A stretch of DNA of 64,000 bases from Leifsonia xyli subsp. cynodontis DSM 46306 (GCF_000470775.1 NC_022438.1:2232001-2296000), one strand, 5' to 3'. Counted from the stretch's first letter, positions 49,106 to 58,903 are shown. A program made the numbers and translations. The notes: generated by a model not told the origin, from the sequence alone.

Positions 49106-49129
49106 AGCTCCGGCGCAGGGCACGGAGCT
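49106..49129 (-). terminator. Attenuator in the rplJ leader
   Basis: On the minus strand AGCTCCG and CGGAGCT pair around a 10-base loop and are followed by TTTTTCTTTT (49097-49105), an intrinsic-terminator form rare in this GC-rich window. It lies about 73 bases before the rplJ start, within the region where L10 leader RNA structures act in other bacteria. Control of rplJL by premature termination is inferred. Confidence 0.75.
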
Positions 49130-49266
49130 GGCGACGCAGAGAACTGCGAGACTTGCTTCTTTACCTGCGCAGGCCCCCACCGAAATGGGTCTTCGGTCGT
49201 GCAAGCACGACAACCAGCGGTCTTTGGCTCCGACCAGGGTACGGGATGGGCGGGCGGATGCGCAAA

Positions 49267-50052
49267 TCACCCCGCCTGCTGCGTCCGCCGCAGGAACGCG
49301 GCGATGTCGTCGGCGAACCTCGGATGCAGCGGGACGCCGCCGTGCGTCCGGTCCCGGTAGACGATGTGCGTGGCGCGTGGCATCCTCACCGCCGTCTCGC
49401 GACCGAGGTCGGCCGGGTAGAACACATCCCGCCCGCCGGAGAGGATGAGCGTCGGGGCACCGACCCGACCCAAACGGTCCCGGACATCGAACCCGTCTTC
49501 TGCGCGCAGGATCGTCAAGAGGCTCTCGATGTCATCGGGCGCGGGAAGAAGCCTCGTCGCCGCTCGCACCAGCGGGTCCAGGCGCCGAGACGACATCGTC
49601 GCGCTCGCCAGCTCCGCCGCAGCCCGGTGGCCCCCCGCCGCCAGCATCGCCGCGTACCGGCGCTGCACGGCCCGGCCCCGCGGACTGAGGCATCCGGCGC
49701 CCGCGGCGACGACCAGGCTGTCCACGAGCTCGGGATGGTCGGCCGCGAGCTGTAGGGCGACGCTCGCGCCCGTCGACATCCCCATCAGGGAGACCGGCCC
49801 GTCGAAACGCCTCCGCACGACGTTGGCGTACACCTCGGCGAGCCGCGACATGTCCGCATCCAGCGGCAGCGACATCGGGCGTCCGACCGCGTAGACGGAG
49901 CGTTCGCGCGTCGGCCCGCGCAGCACCCACCGCTCGAGCGCCCGTCCGAAACCGCGCGGCTGGCGGCTCTCAGCGGGAAGAGCGCGGATATAGAGGAGAG
50001 GTGGAGCGGAGGACGAACCATACTCCGTCGCGACCACGAGCGTCGGTGTCAT
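49267..50052 (-). CDS. Alpha/beta-fold hydrolase
   Basis: A 261-residue soluble hydrolase. The nucleophile elbow GMSTGAS (about residues 91-97) fits GxSxG; the acid residue is in ILSGGRDVFYP, and the late His in YRDRTHGGVPLHP. No cap-domain family is obvious, so the substrate is unknown. Its start overlaps the stop of the upstream sensor kinase gene by four bases (50049-50052), placing it in the two-component operon. Confidence 0.78.
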   Translation of the reverse strand: MTPTLVVATEYGSSSAPPLLYIRALPAESRQPRGFGRALERWVLRGPTRERSVYAVGRPMSLPLDADMSRLAEVYANVVRRRFDGPVSLMGMSTGASVALQLAADHPELVDSLVVAAGAGCLSPRGRAVQRRYAAMLAAGGHRAAAELASATMSSRRLDPLVRAATRLLPAPDDIESLLTILRAEDGFDVRDRLGRVGAPTLILSGGRDVFYPADLGRETAVRMPRATHIVYRDRTHGGVPLHPRFADDIAAFLRRTQQAG

Positions 50053-51704
50053 GGCGCGTCCCCCGCCCCCGGCTCGGTCTCCGGAGCCATCTGGTTTGCG
50101 GCTGCGTCTTCTGTTGCGGCTCCGGCATCGGCTCCGTCCGCCGTCGCCTGCTCGGCGGCGCGCGCCAGCGGCAACCGCACCGTGAACACGGTGTCACCCG
50201 GCCGGCTCTGCACAGACACCGTCCCGTCGTGCGCCACCACGACGGCCTGGACGATCGCCAGCCCCAGGCCCGTCGAGCCCGTCGTCCGGGCCCGCGAGCT
50301 ATCGCCGCGTGCGAACCGCTCGAACAGCGTGGATTGCAGCCCCTCCGGGATGCCGGGACCGTCGTCCGCGATGGTCACAACGGCCTGCCCGGCCTCCGCA
50401 TCCACCGTCAGCGACGCCACGACCTTCGTCCCCTCCGGTGTGTGCAGGCGCGCGTTCGCCAACAGGTTCGCCACGACCTCATGCAGCCGCTGCGCGTCGC
50501 CCGGCGCGTCGACGGGCTCCTCCGGCAGGAGGATGCTCCAGGCGTGGCCGGGCCCGGCGGCGTGGGCGTCGCTCAGCGCGTCCACGAGCAGCAGTGAGAG
50601 ATCGACGGGGTCCCGGTCGAGCTCGCGGCCCTCGTCCAGGCGGGCGAGGAGGAGGAGGTCCTCGACGAGCGAGGTCATCCGGGTTGCCTCCGACTCGATG
50701 CGGCCGAGCGAATGGGTGACATCGCGCGGCAGCTCGTGCGGGGAGCGGCGGGTCAGCTCGGCGTACCCGCGGATGGACGCCAGCGGCGTGCGCAGCTCGT
50801 GACTCGCGTCGGCGACGAACTGGCGCACCTTCAGCTCGCTCGCCTGCCGGGCGGTCAGGGCCGACGCGACGTGCCCCAGCATCCGGTTGAGGGCCGCGCC
50901 GACTTTGCCCACCTCGGTGTGCGCGTCGGTGTCCTCCTCGGGGACACGGACGGAGAGCGCCACATCGCCGCGGTCGAGCGGCATGTGCGCCACCTGCTCG
51001 GCCGTCCCCGCGACACGCTCCAGCGGGCGCATGGCCAGGCGGATCACGAAGCTCGCGAGGAGAAAGGCGAAGACGATCCCGGAGAGGGCGACCAGGACGA
51101 TGACGAACGTCAGCCGGCCCACGGTCGCCTGCACATCGCTGAGCGGCAGGCCGATGATCACGGAGTCGCCGTTCTCGAGCGGGTACGCGGCGACGCGGTA
51201 GTCGCCGTAGGCGGAGCCGAAGTCGATCGTGCGCGGATTGGCGTCCGCGGGCAGAGAGCGGAGCTGATCGCCCGGGATGAGCCCGACGACCCGCGGCTCC
51301 GCCGGGTGGTTGTCGGAGCTGCCGGCCGGACGGTCGGTGAGGATGACCGGGAAGAGGAACTGGTTCCCGCTGCGAATGGTGCCGAACGTCCCCGTCGGCT
51401 GGCCGGGGACGGCGACGATGCGGATGCCCTCGGGCCCGGTCGGCGACACGCCGAACAGGCTGTCGGCGGTGTGCGCACCCCGGGAGAGCGCGCTCGTGAG
51501 CTGCCCGTCGAGGCGCTGCATCAGGTAGGTCTTCAGCGCGAGGACGCTGACCGTCCCGATCACCGCGCCGAGAACCGCGAGCATCGCGACGACGACGAGA
51601 ACCACCCGGCTGCGGAGGGTCCACGAACGGAATGGACGGATGTTCGCGAACCAGCCGCGCACACGGCCGGCTCTCGGGGCGCCTGCCGAGCGGGCAGCGG
51701 TCAT
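50049..51704 (-). CDS. Sensor histidine kinase, HAMP type
   Basis: A 551-residue membrane kinase. Two helices (VVLVVVAMLAVLGAVIGTVSV and VIVLVALSGIVFAFLLASFV) enclose an extracellular sensor of about 150 residues. HAMP, the phosphoacceptor His in FVADASHELRTPLASIRGYA, and the ATPase domain (N-box VVANLLANARLH, G1 IADDGPGIPEGL, STGLGLAIV) follow. Resembles TrcS/MprB-type actinobacterial kinases. ATG 51704 overlaps the regulator's stop (ATGA), so the pair is coupled. C-terminal tail is Ala/Glu-rich. Intact. Confidence 0.92.
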   Translation of the reverse strand: MTAARSAGAPRAGRVRGWFANIRPFRSWTLRSRVVLVVVAMLAVLGAVIGTVSVLALKTYLMQRLDGQLTSALSRGAHTADSLFGVSPTGPEGIRIVAVPGQPTGTFGTIRSGNQFLFPVILTDRPAGSSDNHPAEPRVVGLIPGDQLRSLPADANPRTIDFGSAYGDYRVAAYPLENGDSVIIGLPLSDVQATVGRLTFVIVLVALSGIVFAFLLASFVIRLAMRPLERVAGTAEQVAHMPLDRGDVALSVRVPEEDTDAHTEVGKVGAALNRMLGHVASALTARQASELKVRQFVADASHELRTPLASIRGYAELTRRSPHELPRDVTHSLGRIESEATRMTSLVEDLLLLARLDEGRELDRDPVDLSLLLVDALSDAHAAGPGHAWSILLPEEPVDAPGDAQRLHEVVANLLANARLHTPEGTKVVASLTVDAEAGQAVVTIADDGPGIPEGLQSTLFERFARGDSSRARTTGSTGLGLAIVQAVVVAHDGTVSVQSRPGDTVFTVRLPLARAAEQATADGADAGAATEDAAANQMAPETEPGAGDAP

Positions 51705-52471
51705 TGCACGGCCTTCACCATATAACCGGCTCCGCGGACGGTGTGGATCATCGGGGTGCGCCCCGCGTCGATCTTCTTGCGCAGGTACGAGATGTACAGC
51801 TCGACCACACTGGAGGACCCCCCGAAGTCGTAGCTCCACACCCGGTCGAGGATCTGCGCCTTGCTGAGCACGCGCCGCGGATTCCGCATGAGGAAGCGCA
51901 GCAGTTCGAACTCGGTGGCCGTCAGCTGGATCGGCTCGCCGTCGCGATGCACCTCGTAGCTGTCCTCATCCAGCACGAGGTCGCCCACGACGAGAACAGG
52001 GTCGTCCTGATCGGCGACCGCGGCGCGTGACCGGCGCAGCAGGCCGCGGAGGCGGGCGACCAGCTCCTCCAGGCTGAACGGTTTCGTGACGTAGTCGTCT
52101 CCTCCGGCGGTGAGACCGGCGATGCGGTCGTCCAGCGAGTCTTTCGCGGTGAGGAAGAGGACGGGAGCCTCATTGCCGTCGGCGCGCATCCGGGAAAGCA
52201 CCTGCAAGCCGTCGATGTCGGGGAGCATGATGTCCAGAACCACGACATCCGGCCTGAACTCGCGGGAGAGCTGGAGAGCCTGCTGACCGTTCGAGGCGGT
52301 CTTCACCTCCCAGTCCTCATAGTGGAGGGCCATGGCGAGCAGATCCGTCAGCGTGGACTCATCATCGACGACCAGGACGCGGATGGAACTGCCGTCCGCG
52401 CGGCGCAGAAGGGTTCGGGGCTGAGTGGAGGGGCCGGAGGCGGCTCGGGTATTGGTGGTCACCTTTCTCAT
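51701..52471 (-). CDS. OmpR-family response regulator
   Basis: A 256-residue DNA-binding response regulator. Receiver domain with acidic pocket VVDDES, phosphoacceptor Asp in VVVLDIMLPDIDG, and Lys in TKPFSLEELVA; winged-helix C-terminal domain with TEFELLRFLMRNPRRVLSKA and TVRGAGYMV. Start ATG 52471 (MRKVTTNTRAASG) is chosen because upstream codons are not conserved-like. Divergent from a MacB-type exporter across about 150 bases, which it probably controls. Confidence 0.92.
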   Translation of the reverse strand: MRKVTTNTRAASGPSTQPRTLLRRADGSSIRVLVVDDESTLTDLLAMALHYEDWEVKTASNGQQALQLSREFRPDVVVLDIMLPDIDGLQVLSRMRADGNEAPVLFLTAKDSLDDRIAGLTAGGDDYVTKPFSLEELVARLRGLLRRSRAAVADQDDPVLVVGDLVLDEDSYEVHRDGEPIQLTATEFELLRFLMRNPRRVLSKAQILDRVWSYDFGGSSSVVELYISYLRKKIDAGRTPMIHTVRGAGYMVKAVQ

Positions 52472-52623
52472 TATCAAGAGAGGCCTTGACGGTGTCTCTG
52501 AGGAAACCATGGACATCCTGAGAAGCCTCCGCTCGGCAGAACCATAGGTTCGCCACAGCGTTCCGAAAACGCCCCGGCCTACTTTCCCTCCGTAGTCATT
52601 CGACCCGAGAGAAGCGGAAACCA

Positions 52624-54171
52624 ATGTTCGGGACCTATCTGCGGCGTGAGCTGCTCAACCGCCGCAAGCAGACAGCCATCATCGCCATCGGCATGGCCCT
52701 CGCGATCGCGCTCGTCATCATCGTCAACGCCGTCTTCGCCGGGGTCAAGGAAGCCCAGGCGAGCGTCCTGCAATCCGTCTACGGTGTCGGCACCGACATC
52801 ACGGTCAGCCAGCCGGCCACCGCGCAGACCGCGAACGCGCAGCGGGGCCCCGGGGGCGGACCGCGCTTCGACTTCGGCGCCGAGGCGGGCACCGACACCG
52901 GGAGCGGCCGCCAGGTCGACACCTCCCGTCTAGAGCCCACCCGCGGCGCGACCGTGATGGACGCCAGCACGCTGGCGACCGTGAAGAAAGTCGAGAACGT
53001 CTCCGCCGCCGCGTCGGTGCTGTCGCTCACGAACACCAGTTTCAGCGGCACCCTCCCCGACTTCCAGCAGATGCGCGAACAACGGCAGGCCGGAGGGAGC
53101 GGGAGCGGCCAGACCGAGACCACGCCGCCGCCGACAGGCGGCGCGGACGGCGCCGGCGGCAGTTCGTTCACCGTGGACTCCTTCTCGGTCATCGGTCTCG
53201 ACCCGGCCGGCGAATCGGTCGGACCGCTCGCCTCGGTGTCGCTGTCGAGCGGCCGCACCTTCACCGCCGCCGACAAGGGCGCGGATGTGACGATCCTGGA
53301 CGCCGCATACGCCAAGACCGCGAACAAGGCCGTCGGCGACACGATCGCCATCGGCGGCACCGATGTCAAGGTGATCGGGATCGTCTCCGCCACCGGCGCC
53401 GACTCGACGACCGCGGCCAACGCTTATCTCCCCCTGGATGTCGCACAGACCCTCTCGGGCCAGTCCGGCAAGATTTCGTCGGTCTTTGTCACGGCCGCCT
53501 CCTCCAGCGACATCGATCAGATCAAAGCCGATCTGACCAAAGCGCTCCCCGACGCGACGGTCAGCACCCAGGCCGACCTGGCGTCCACGGTCTCCGGCTC
53601 GCTCGGCAGCGCCGGGCAGCTGATCGCGAACCTCGGCACTTGGCTCTCGGTCATCGTGCTCGCGGCGGCTTTCCTCATCGCCATCCTGTTCACCATCTCC
53701 GGCGTCACCCGGCGCACCCGCGAGTTCGGCACCCTGAAGGCGATCGGCTGGTCCAACCGCCGCATCGTCGGGCAGGTCGCGGGAGAGTCGGTCGTGCAGG
53801 GGCTCATCGGCAGCGTCATCGGTGTGGCGGTCGGCCTCCTCGGCGTGCTCGTGGTGAACGTGATCTCCCCGACTCTGACCGGCAGCATCGGTGCCGGCTC
53901 AGCCGAGGCTGCCGGCCGGGGAGCGGGCGCCACACCCGGCGGCCCCGGCACGGGCACCAGCGCCGAGGGCGGCTTCGGCGGCGGGGGCTTCGAGGGTCTC
54001 CGGGCCGCCTCGCGGAGCACCGCCGACATCTCCCTCCACGCCCCGGTGACCGTCTGGATCGTCATCGGTGCCGTCGGCCTCGCCCTCCTCGGCGGTCTGA
54101 TCGCCGGAGCCATCGGCGGGTGGCGCGCCTCCCGTCTCCGTCCCGCGGCCGCCCTGCGGTCGGTCGCCTGA
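52624..54171 (+). CDS. MacB/FtsX-type ABC transporter permease
   Basis: A 515-residue permease. One N-terminal helix (TAIIAIGMALAIALVIIVNAV), a large extracytoplasmic MacB-PCD domain with a Gly/Pro/Thr-rich insert (about residues 65-195), then three C-terminal FtsX helices (LSVIVLAAAFLIAILFTISG, VVQGLIGSVIGVAVGLLGVL, VWIVIGAVGLALLGGLIAGA). A glycine-rich loop (about 430-460) separates the last two. Followed after 16 bases by its ATPase. Likely exports a peptide or drug under control of the divergent two-component system. Confidence 0.88.
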   Translation: MFGTYLRRELLNRRKQTAIIAIGMALAIALVIIVNAVFAGVKEAQASVLQSVYGVGTDITVSQPATAQTANAQRGPGGGPRFDFGAEAGTDTGSGRQVDTSRLEPTRGATVMDASTLATVKKVENVSAAASVLSLTNTSFSGTLPDFQQMREQRQAGGSGSGQTETTPPPTGGADGAGGSSFTVDSFSVIGLDPAGESVGPLASVSLSSGRTFTAADKGADVTILDAAYAKTANKAVGDTIAIGGTDVKVIGIVSATGADSTTAANAYLPLDVAQTLSGQSGKISSVFVTAASSSDIDQIKADLTKALPDATVSTQADLASTVSGSLGSAGQLIANLGTWLSVIVLAAAFLIAILFTISGVTRRTREFGTLKAIGWSNRRIVGQVAGESVVQGLIGSVIGVAVGLLGVLVVNVISPTLTGSIGAGSAEAAGRGAGATPGGPGTGTSAEGGFGGGGFEGLRAASRSTADISLHAPVTVWIVIGAVGLALLGGLIAGAIGGWRASRLRPAAALRSVA

Positions 54172-54187
54172 ACCTCTGGAGCATCCC

Positions 54188-54859
54188 GTGTACACCCTGA
54201 CGAACGTCACCAAGAAATACACCCGGTCCAAGCGGGAGGTCATCGCCCTCAAGGATGTGACCCTCGACATCCCCGACGGTCAGCTCGTCGCCATCCAGGG
54301 CCCGACCGGCGGCGGCAAGTCGACGCTGTTGCAGATGCTGGGAGCGCTCGACCGCCCCAGCTCGGGCGATGTCTCGCTCGGCAAGTCGAGCCTGTCGACG
54401 CTCGGGGACCACAAACTGACCGCCCTCCGCGCGAGCGAGATCGGCTTCGTCTTCCAGGGCTTCAACCTCATTCCGACGCTGAGCGCCCAGGAGAATGTCG
54501 AGACCGCTCTCGCCCCGCTCCGCATCAGCGCGGGGGAGCGCAAACGCCGCGCGGCCGAGGCACTCGCGTCAGTCGGCCTCGCGGATCGCGGCAACCACCT
54601 CCCGTCCGAGCTCTCCGGCGGCCAGCAGCAGCGCGTCGCCATCGCCCGGGCACTGGCGAAGAACCCGGGTGTCCTCCTCGCGGACGAGCCGACCGGAAAT
54701 CTGGACGAGGAGACCCGGGACGAGATCATGGACCTCCTGGAGGGCCTGTGGCGCGACCGCGGACTGACTGTGGTGATCGTGACCCACGACACCGCCGTCG
54801 CCAAACGTGCCCAGCGGCGGCTGAACATCAAGCACGGTGAGGTGAAAGAGATCGCCTAA
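54188..54859 (+). CDS. MacB/LolD-type ABC transporter ATP-binding protein
   Basis: A 223-residue ATPase with Walker A GPTGGGKST (about residues 38-46), Q-loop VFQGFNLIPTL, signature LSGGQQQRVAIARAL, Walker B VLLADEPTGNLD and switch His in VTHD. The third residue of the P-loop is Thr instead of the common Ser, a usual variant. Starts with GTG 54188. Pairs with the permease just upstream. Intact. Confidence 0.94.
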   Translation: MYTLTNVTKKYTRSKREVIALKDVTLDIPDGQLVAIQGPTGGGKSTLLQMLGALDRPSSGDVSLGKSSLSTLGDHKLTALRASEIGFVFQGFNLIPTLSAQENVETALAPLRISAGERKRRAAEALASVGLADRGNHLPSELSGGQQQRVAIARALAKNPGVLLADEPTGNLDEETRDEIMDLLEGLWRDRGLTVVIVTHDTAVAKRAQRRLNIKHGEVKEIA

Positions 54860-54880
54860 GCGGGCGGGCACGCGGGCGGC

Positions 54881-54904
54881 GCGGGTGTGCGAGAACACAC
54901 CCGC
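54881..54904 (+). terminator. Terminator after the ABC exporter operon
   Basis: GCGGGTGTG (54881-54889) pairs with CACACCCGC (54896-54904) around CGAGAA, 22 bases past the ATPase stop. No T-run. Confidence 0.7.
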
Positions 54905-54965
54905 GGCGCTCCCACCCGGATGGCCGTCGCGCGCAGAAGCCGGTCAGCCAGCTCCGGCGCACGGC

Positions 54966-55359
54966 TCAGTCCTGATTGCTGAACGCCGCGTCGAAGGATG
55001 CCGTCGGCAGCTTCCAGAGGAGCGAGCGGATGTAACCCACCGCTTCCCTCGCTCCGTGCAGACGGTCCATCCCGGCGTCCTCCCACTCGATCGAGATCGG
55101 GCCGGTGTAACCGATCGACTCGAGGGCACGGAATGATTCCTCCCAGGGCACGTCGCCGTGCCCGGTGGAGACGAAGTCCCAGCCGCGACGGGGGTCCCCC
55201 ACGGGAGGTGCGAACCGAGCACACCGGCGCGGCCGTTCTTCGGACGGAGGCGAGTGTCTTTGCAATCGACGTGGTAGATCCGGTCCTGGAAGTCGACGAT
55301 GAAATCGACCGGGTCGATGTCCTGCCACATCATGTGCGACGGGTCCCAGTTGAATCCGA
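54966..55359 (-). pseudogene. Sugar phosphate isomerase/epimerase, C-terminal fragment
   Basis: TIM-barrel (IolE/xylose-isomerase-like) fragment. It begins at the IS copy-2 junction with TFGFNWDPSHMMWQDIDPVD and continues VDFQDRIYHVDCKDTRLRP with the metal-binding His/Asp/His pattern. It shifts frame near 55200 and ends WEESFRALESIGYTGPISIE ... AAFSNQD at TGA 54966. The first half and start are missing, cut by the IS481 element or a deletion from its end. Confidence 0.8.
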
Positions 55360-56455
55360 ACGTTGGTTGAGGTGTGACGCGATAGATGGGTGAGGACCTC
55401 CCGGTCGAGAGTGGGGCTGTCTAGTTTCCCTGCACTCGATGACTTAGGAGGTCCTCGTGACCCACGCTAATGCTGCTTTGACTCCTCGCGAATGCCTCCG
55501 CCTGGCCCGCCAAGTCGTCGACGACGGCTGGTCCGTTGCTGCGGCGGCGACCTACTTCCGAGTGTCCTGACGCACCGCGGACCGATGGGCTCGTCGTTAC
55601 GTGGAGATGGGCGAGGCGGGAATGCTGGACCGTTCGTCACGGCCGCATCACAGCCCGAACAAGACCCCGCGAAGACTGGTCCGCAAGGTCGTGCATCTGC
55701 GGTGGAAGAAGCGGCTGGGACCAGTCGGTATCGGCGCCCAGCTCGGCATGCCCGCCTCGACCGTTCACACGGTCCTCTCCCGGTGCCGGATCAATCGGCC
55801 CAGCCACGTCGACGTCCGCACCGGCGAACCCGCCCGCCGCTACGAGCACGAGCATCCCGGATCGATGATCCACGTCGACATCAAGAAACTCGGCAACATC
55901 CCCGACGGTGGCGGCTGGCGCTACGTCGGACGTCTCCAGGGAGAGCGGAACAAGGCCATCACCGCGAAGCGGACCGGGAAACACGGGATCACCGGCGACA
56001 TGATCACCGGCACAGCGTTCGTTCATACCGTCATCGACGATCACTCCCGTGTCGCTTACGCCGAGATCCACGACGACGAAACCGCCGCCACTGCAATCGC
56101 TGTTCTGCGTCGAGCGGTCGGCTGGTTCGCCAGCCGTGGCGTCACCGTCGAACAGGTGCTCTCCGACAACGGCTCCGCATACCGCTCATACGCCTGGCGC
56201 GACGCTTGCGCCGAGCTCAGCATCCAACCGAAACGCACCCGGCCCTACCATCCGCAGACGAACGGCAAGATCGAACGCTTCCACCGCACCCTCGCCGACG
56301 GCTGGGCATACGCCCGGCACTACAACTCCGAATCAGCCCGCCGCAACGCACTCCCGGCCTGGCTGCACTCCTACAATCACCACAGGCCCCACACCGCCAT
56401 CGGCAGCCAGCCACCCATCAGCAGATTGACCAACGTCCCTGAGAAACACACCTAG
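55360..56455 (+). mobile_element. IS481-family insertion sequence, copy 2, left end eroded
   Basis: Coding-identical to copy 1 but inverted. The right end is complete and flanked by CTAG (56452-56455). The left end lacks the outer 16 bp of the terminal repeat and the CTAG, and joins directly to the isomerase fragment at 55359/55360, next to the shared bases ACGTT. It is therefore probably immobile. Confidence 0.9.
55457..56455 (+). pseudogene. IS481-family transposase, copy 2, with internal TGA
   Basis: Same gene as copy 1: GTG 55457 after AGGAGG, TGA at 55568-55570 in the context TCC-TGA-CGC, then an open frame from RTADRWARRY through the DDE residues to TAG 56453-56455 lying inside CTAG. 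The shared TGA shows the stop predates the duplication. ATG 55601 would give the 284-residue C-terminal product. Confidence 0.85.
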
Positions 56456-57173
56456 AGCGCGCCACCGAGCGTGGACCGGTAAAGAATCTCTGGTCTTCCG
56501 GGCGTTCCATATCTTTGCTCCCGCACAGCGAGGCTTGCTCCCGCACAGCGAGGCCGTCGTCGCACAGGTGTTCCAGGTAGCGCCTCGCCGTGACCCTCGA
56601 CAGTCCCAGCAGCTCCGCCGCTTCGGAGGCGGAAAGCGGGCTGGGCGTTCGACGCAGGAGGCCCGTCACCGACTCCAACGTGCTCGACGTAAGACCTTTC
56701 GGCAGTCCAGGACGGCCCGACGGGCGAAGGCTCGAGAACACCGCGTCCACTTCCTGCTGGGTGGAATGACCGTGGTCGCCGGCGAGAAGAGCGCGATAGC
56801 GCAGATAGCCGCCGAGCTTCTCGCGAAACAACGCGAAGCCGAAGGGTTTGATCAGGTATTGCACAACACCAACGCCAAGAGCTGCCTGCACGGTGTCCAT
56901 CTGGCGTATCGCGGTGATGGCGATGAAGTCGATCGGCATTCGGGCTGCGCAGAGGGCCCGGGCCAGTTCGAGCCCGCTCGCGTCCGGCAGAGTGATGTCG
57001 AGCAGGATCAGATCGACGGGTTCCGATCGGGCTTGGGCACGAGCGATCTGAGCCTGGGCTTGCCGAGCGGAATGCGCGATCCCCGCCAGTTCGAAACCGT
57101 CGAGGCGCGTGAGGTAATCGGCGTGGGCTTCGGCGGCGATCGGCTCGTCGTCGACCACAAGAACGCGGATCAC
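56452..57173 (-). pseudogene. CitB/DcuR-type response regulator with C-terminal frameshift
   Basis: Receiver domain with LVVDDEP, Asp in DLILLDITLPDASG and Lys in YLIKPFGFALF, then a helical linker and a C-terminal HTH (ASEAAELLGLSRVTARRYLE). A 20-bp tandem duplication (56515-56534, 56535-56554) changes the frame after DDGLAVREQ, so the native tail RYGTPGRPEILYRSTLGGAL, ending at TAG 56452-56454, is lost. The mutant frame reads through the IS boundary to 56418. The DNA-binding part is kept, so partial function is possible. Overlaps the kinase stop by four bases. Confidence 0.78.
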
Positions 57174-58747
57174 GATGCCCCGGCCGGCAGGGTGACGACC
57201 ACGGTGGTCGGCTTACGGCGAAAATGAATGGTGCCGCCGTGCTTCTCAACCGTCTGTCGCACGAGGGCCAGTCCGATGCCGTGGGCCGTCGCTGTGTCGG
57301 TCTTCGTGGTGGCGCCCATCTCGAAGACGTCGAACTGGTCCGGAACTCCCGCGCCCGTGTCCGTGATCTCGAGCAGCGTGGTTCCGGTGGACCGGGAGAG
57401 TGTGAGACCGACCGCTCGCGGGTGCTCTTTCGCCATGACGGCGTCGAAAGCGTTGTCGAGGAGATTGCCCAGGACGGTGACCAGTTCCTTGCCGGAGAGA
57501 GGAAGCCGCGCCTTGTCTTCGAGGTCTACGCGAAAAATGATCCCGCGCTCGCTGGCCGTGGCGGATTTCCCCAGGAGCAACGCAGTGAGCACCGGATCGC
57601 CGACGCGGTTGCGGAGCGAATCCGTCAGATCCTGACTCGTGTGCGACATCCCGGCGATCAGCGCCTTCGCTTCGCCCGCTCGATTGAGTTCGAGCAGGGA
57701 AGCGATGGTGTGGAGGACATTGGCGTGCTCATGAGAGTGCGACCGCAGGGCGTCGGCCAGGGTGCGCACCGACTCAAGCTCGCCCAAAAGGACCTGAAGG
57801 GCACTCTTGGTCGCGAATCGTCATCACGGCCCCCTGTCCGGCCTTCGCTATCCGGCCCACGGGCGCCGCGGACTCCTGGTTGACGAGCAGCATGCGCCCC
57901 TGGGCGATGTGGGTCTCTTCGACCACGCGACGGCCGGAGTCCAGCAGGACGGCGACATCCTCATCGATGCCCAGCTCCGCCGCGGCACGGGCCGGGGCGT
58001 TCTCCGATGCGGGAGGAAGACCCAGGAGGTCCGCCGCTTCGTCGTTGTAGAGGACGACTCTGCGCCGCCCATCGGTGAGGACCACTCCCTCGCGAACAGA
58101 GTGGAGCACAGACTGAACTGAACCATCCGAGCCATCTGCTCGGGCAGCATCCGGCCGATCATCCGGCTCAGGGAGCGCCGGGTGACAGCAGCCGCAGCTC
58201 CCGGCAACGCCACGACAGCCAAGACGCCGATGAGGAACGGGACCCGGGGCAGCACTTCGCTCCCGAGGCTCGCCGTCCTCACACCCGCGGAGACGATGCC
58301 AACGAGCTGCCCGTCTCGAAGGATGGGCACGACGGCGCGCACCGACGGGCCGAGCGTGCCTGTGTAGGTCTCGGTGATGGTCCTGCCGGCTTGAGCCTCG
58401 CTGATCGTGCCGAGGAAACGCCGGCCGATCTGATTGGGATGGGGGTGGGTGAAACGGATCCCTTTCGGGCTCATGATCGTGACGAAGTCGACGCTGGCCG
58501 AGCCGATCACAGCCAGCGCATACGGCTGCAAAGCCGCAGTGGGATCGTGAGCGAGCAAAGCGTCTCTCACAGACGGATCGGAGGCGATGGTCTGGCTGAC
58601 GGCGAGGCTCTTCTGGGCCGCGTCTTCGGTGACGGCGTTCTGGGCGTCGAGAACGACGACGACCGTCAGGACCGAGCCGGTGACGAGCAGGGCGATGACC
58701 TGCACGCCGAAAACCCGCCCGGCCACGCTCCACGCACGCCTGCGCAT
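57170..58747 (-). pseudogene. CitA/DcuS-type sensor histidine kinase, twice frameshifted
   Basis: ATG 58747 opens MRRRAWSVAGRVFGVQVIAL with helix 1, then a PAS-type (CitA-like) extracellular sensor (SVRDALLAHDPTAALQ, FVTIMSPKGIRFTHPHPNQI, AVVPILRDGQLVGIVSAG) and helix 2. A 5-bp tandem duplication (CTGAA at 58113-58122) shifts the frame before the cytoplasmic PAS (VREGVVLTDGRRRVVLYND); a one-base insertion at 57803 shifts again before the kinase core (SHSHEHANVLHTIASLLELN, NLLDNAFDAV, HGIGLALVRQTV). In this family it senses citrate or C4-dicarboxylates and controls the divergent transporter. Confidence 0.88.
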
Positions 58748-58903
58748 CCTCGCACCTCCGGCTCCAAGTATGGGCTGCCGGAGCGGGAAGGGTCGCGAAC
58801 AGTATGAACACAACAGGGGCTTTCCTCCCGGAGGTCAGCAGGCTGGGGAGATCACACGCGGAGGGTCGCGACGCGGACGTCACGACCAGATCGGAAAGAC
58901 CTC

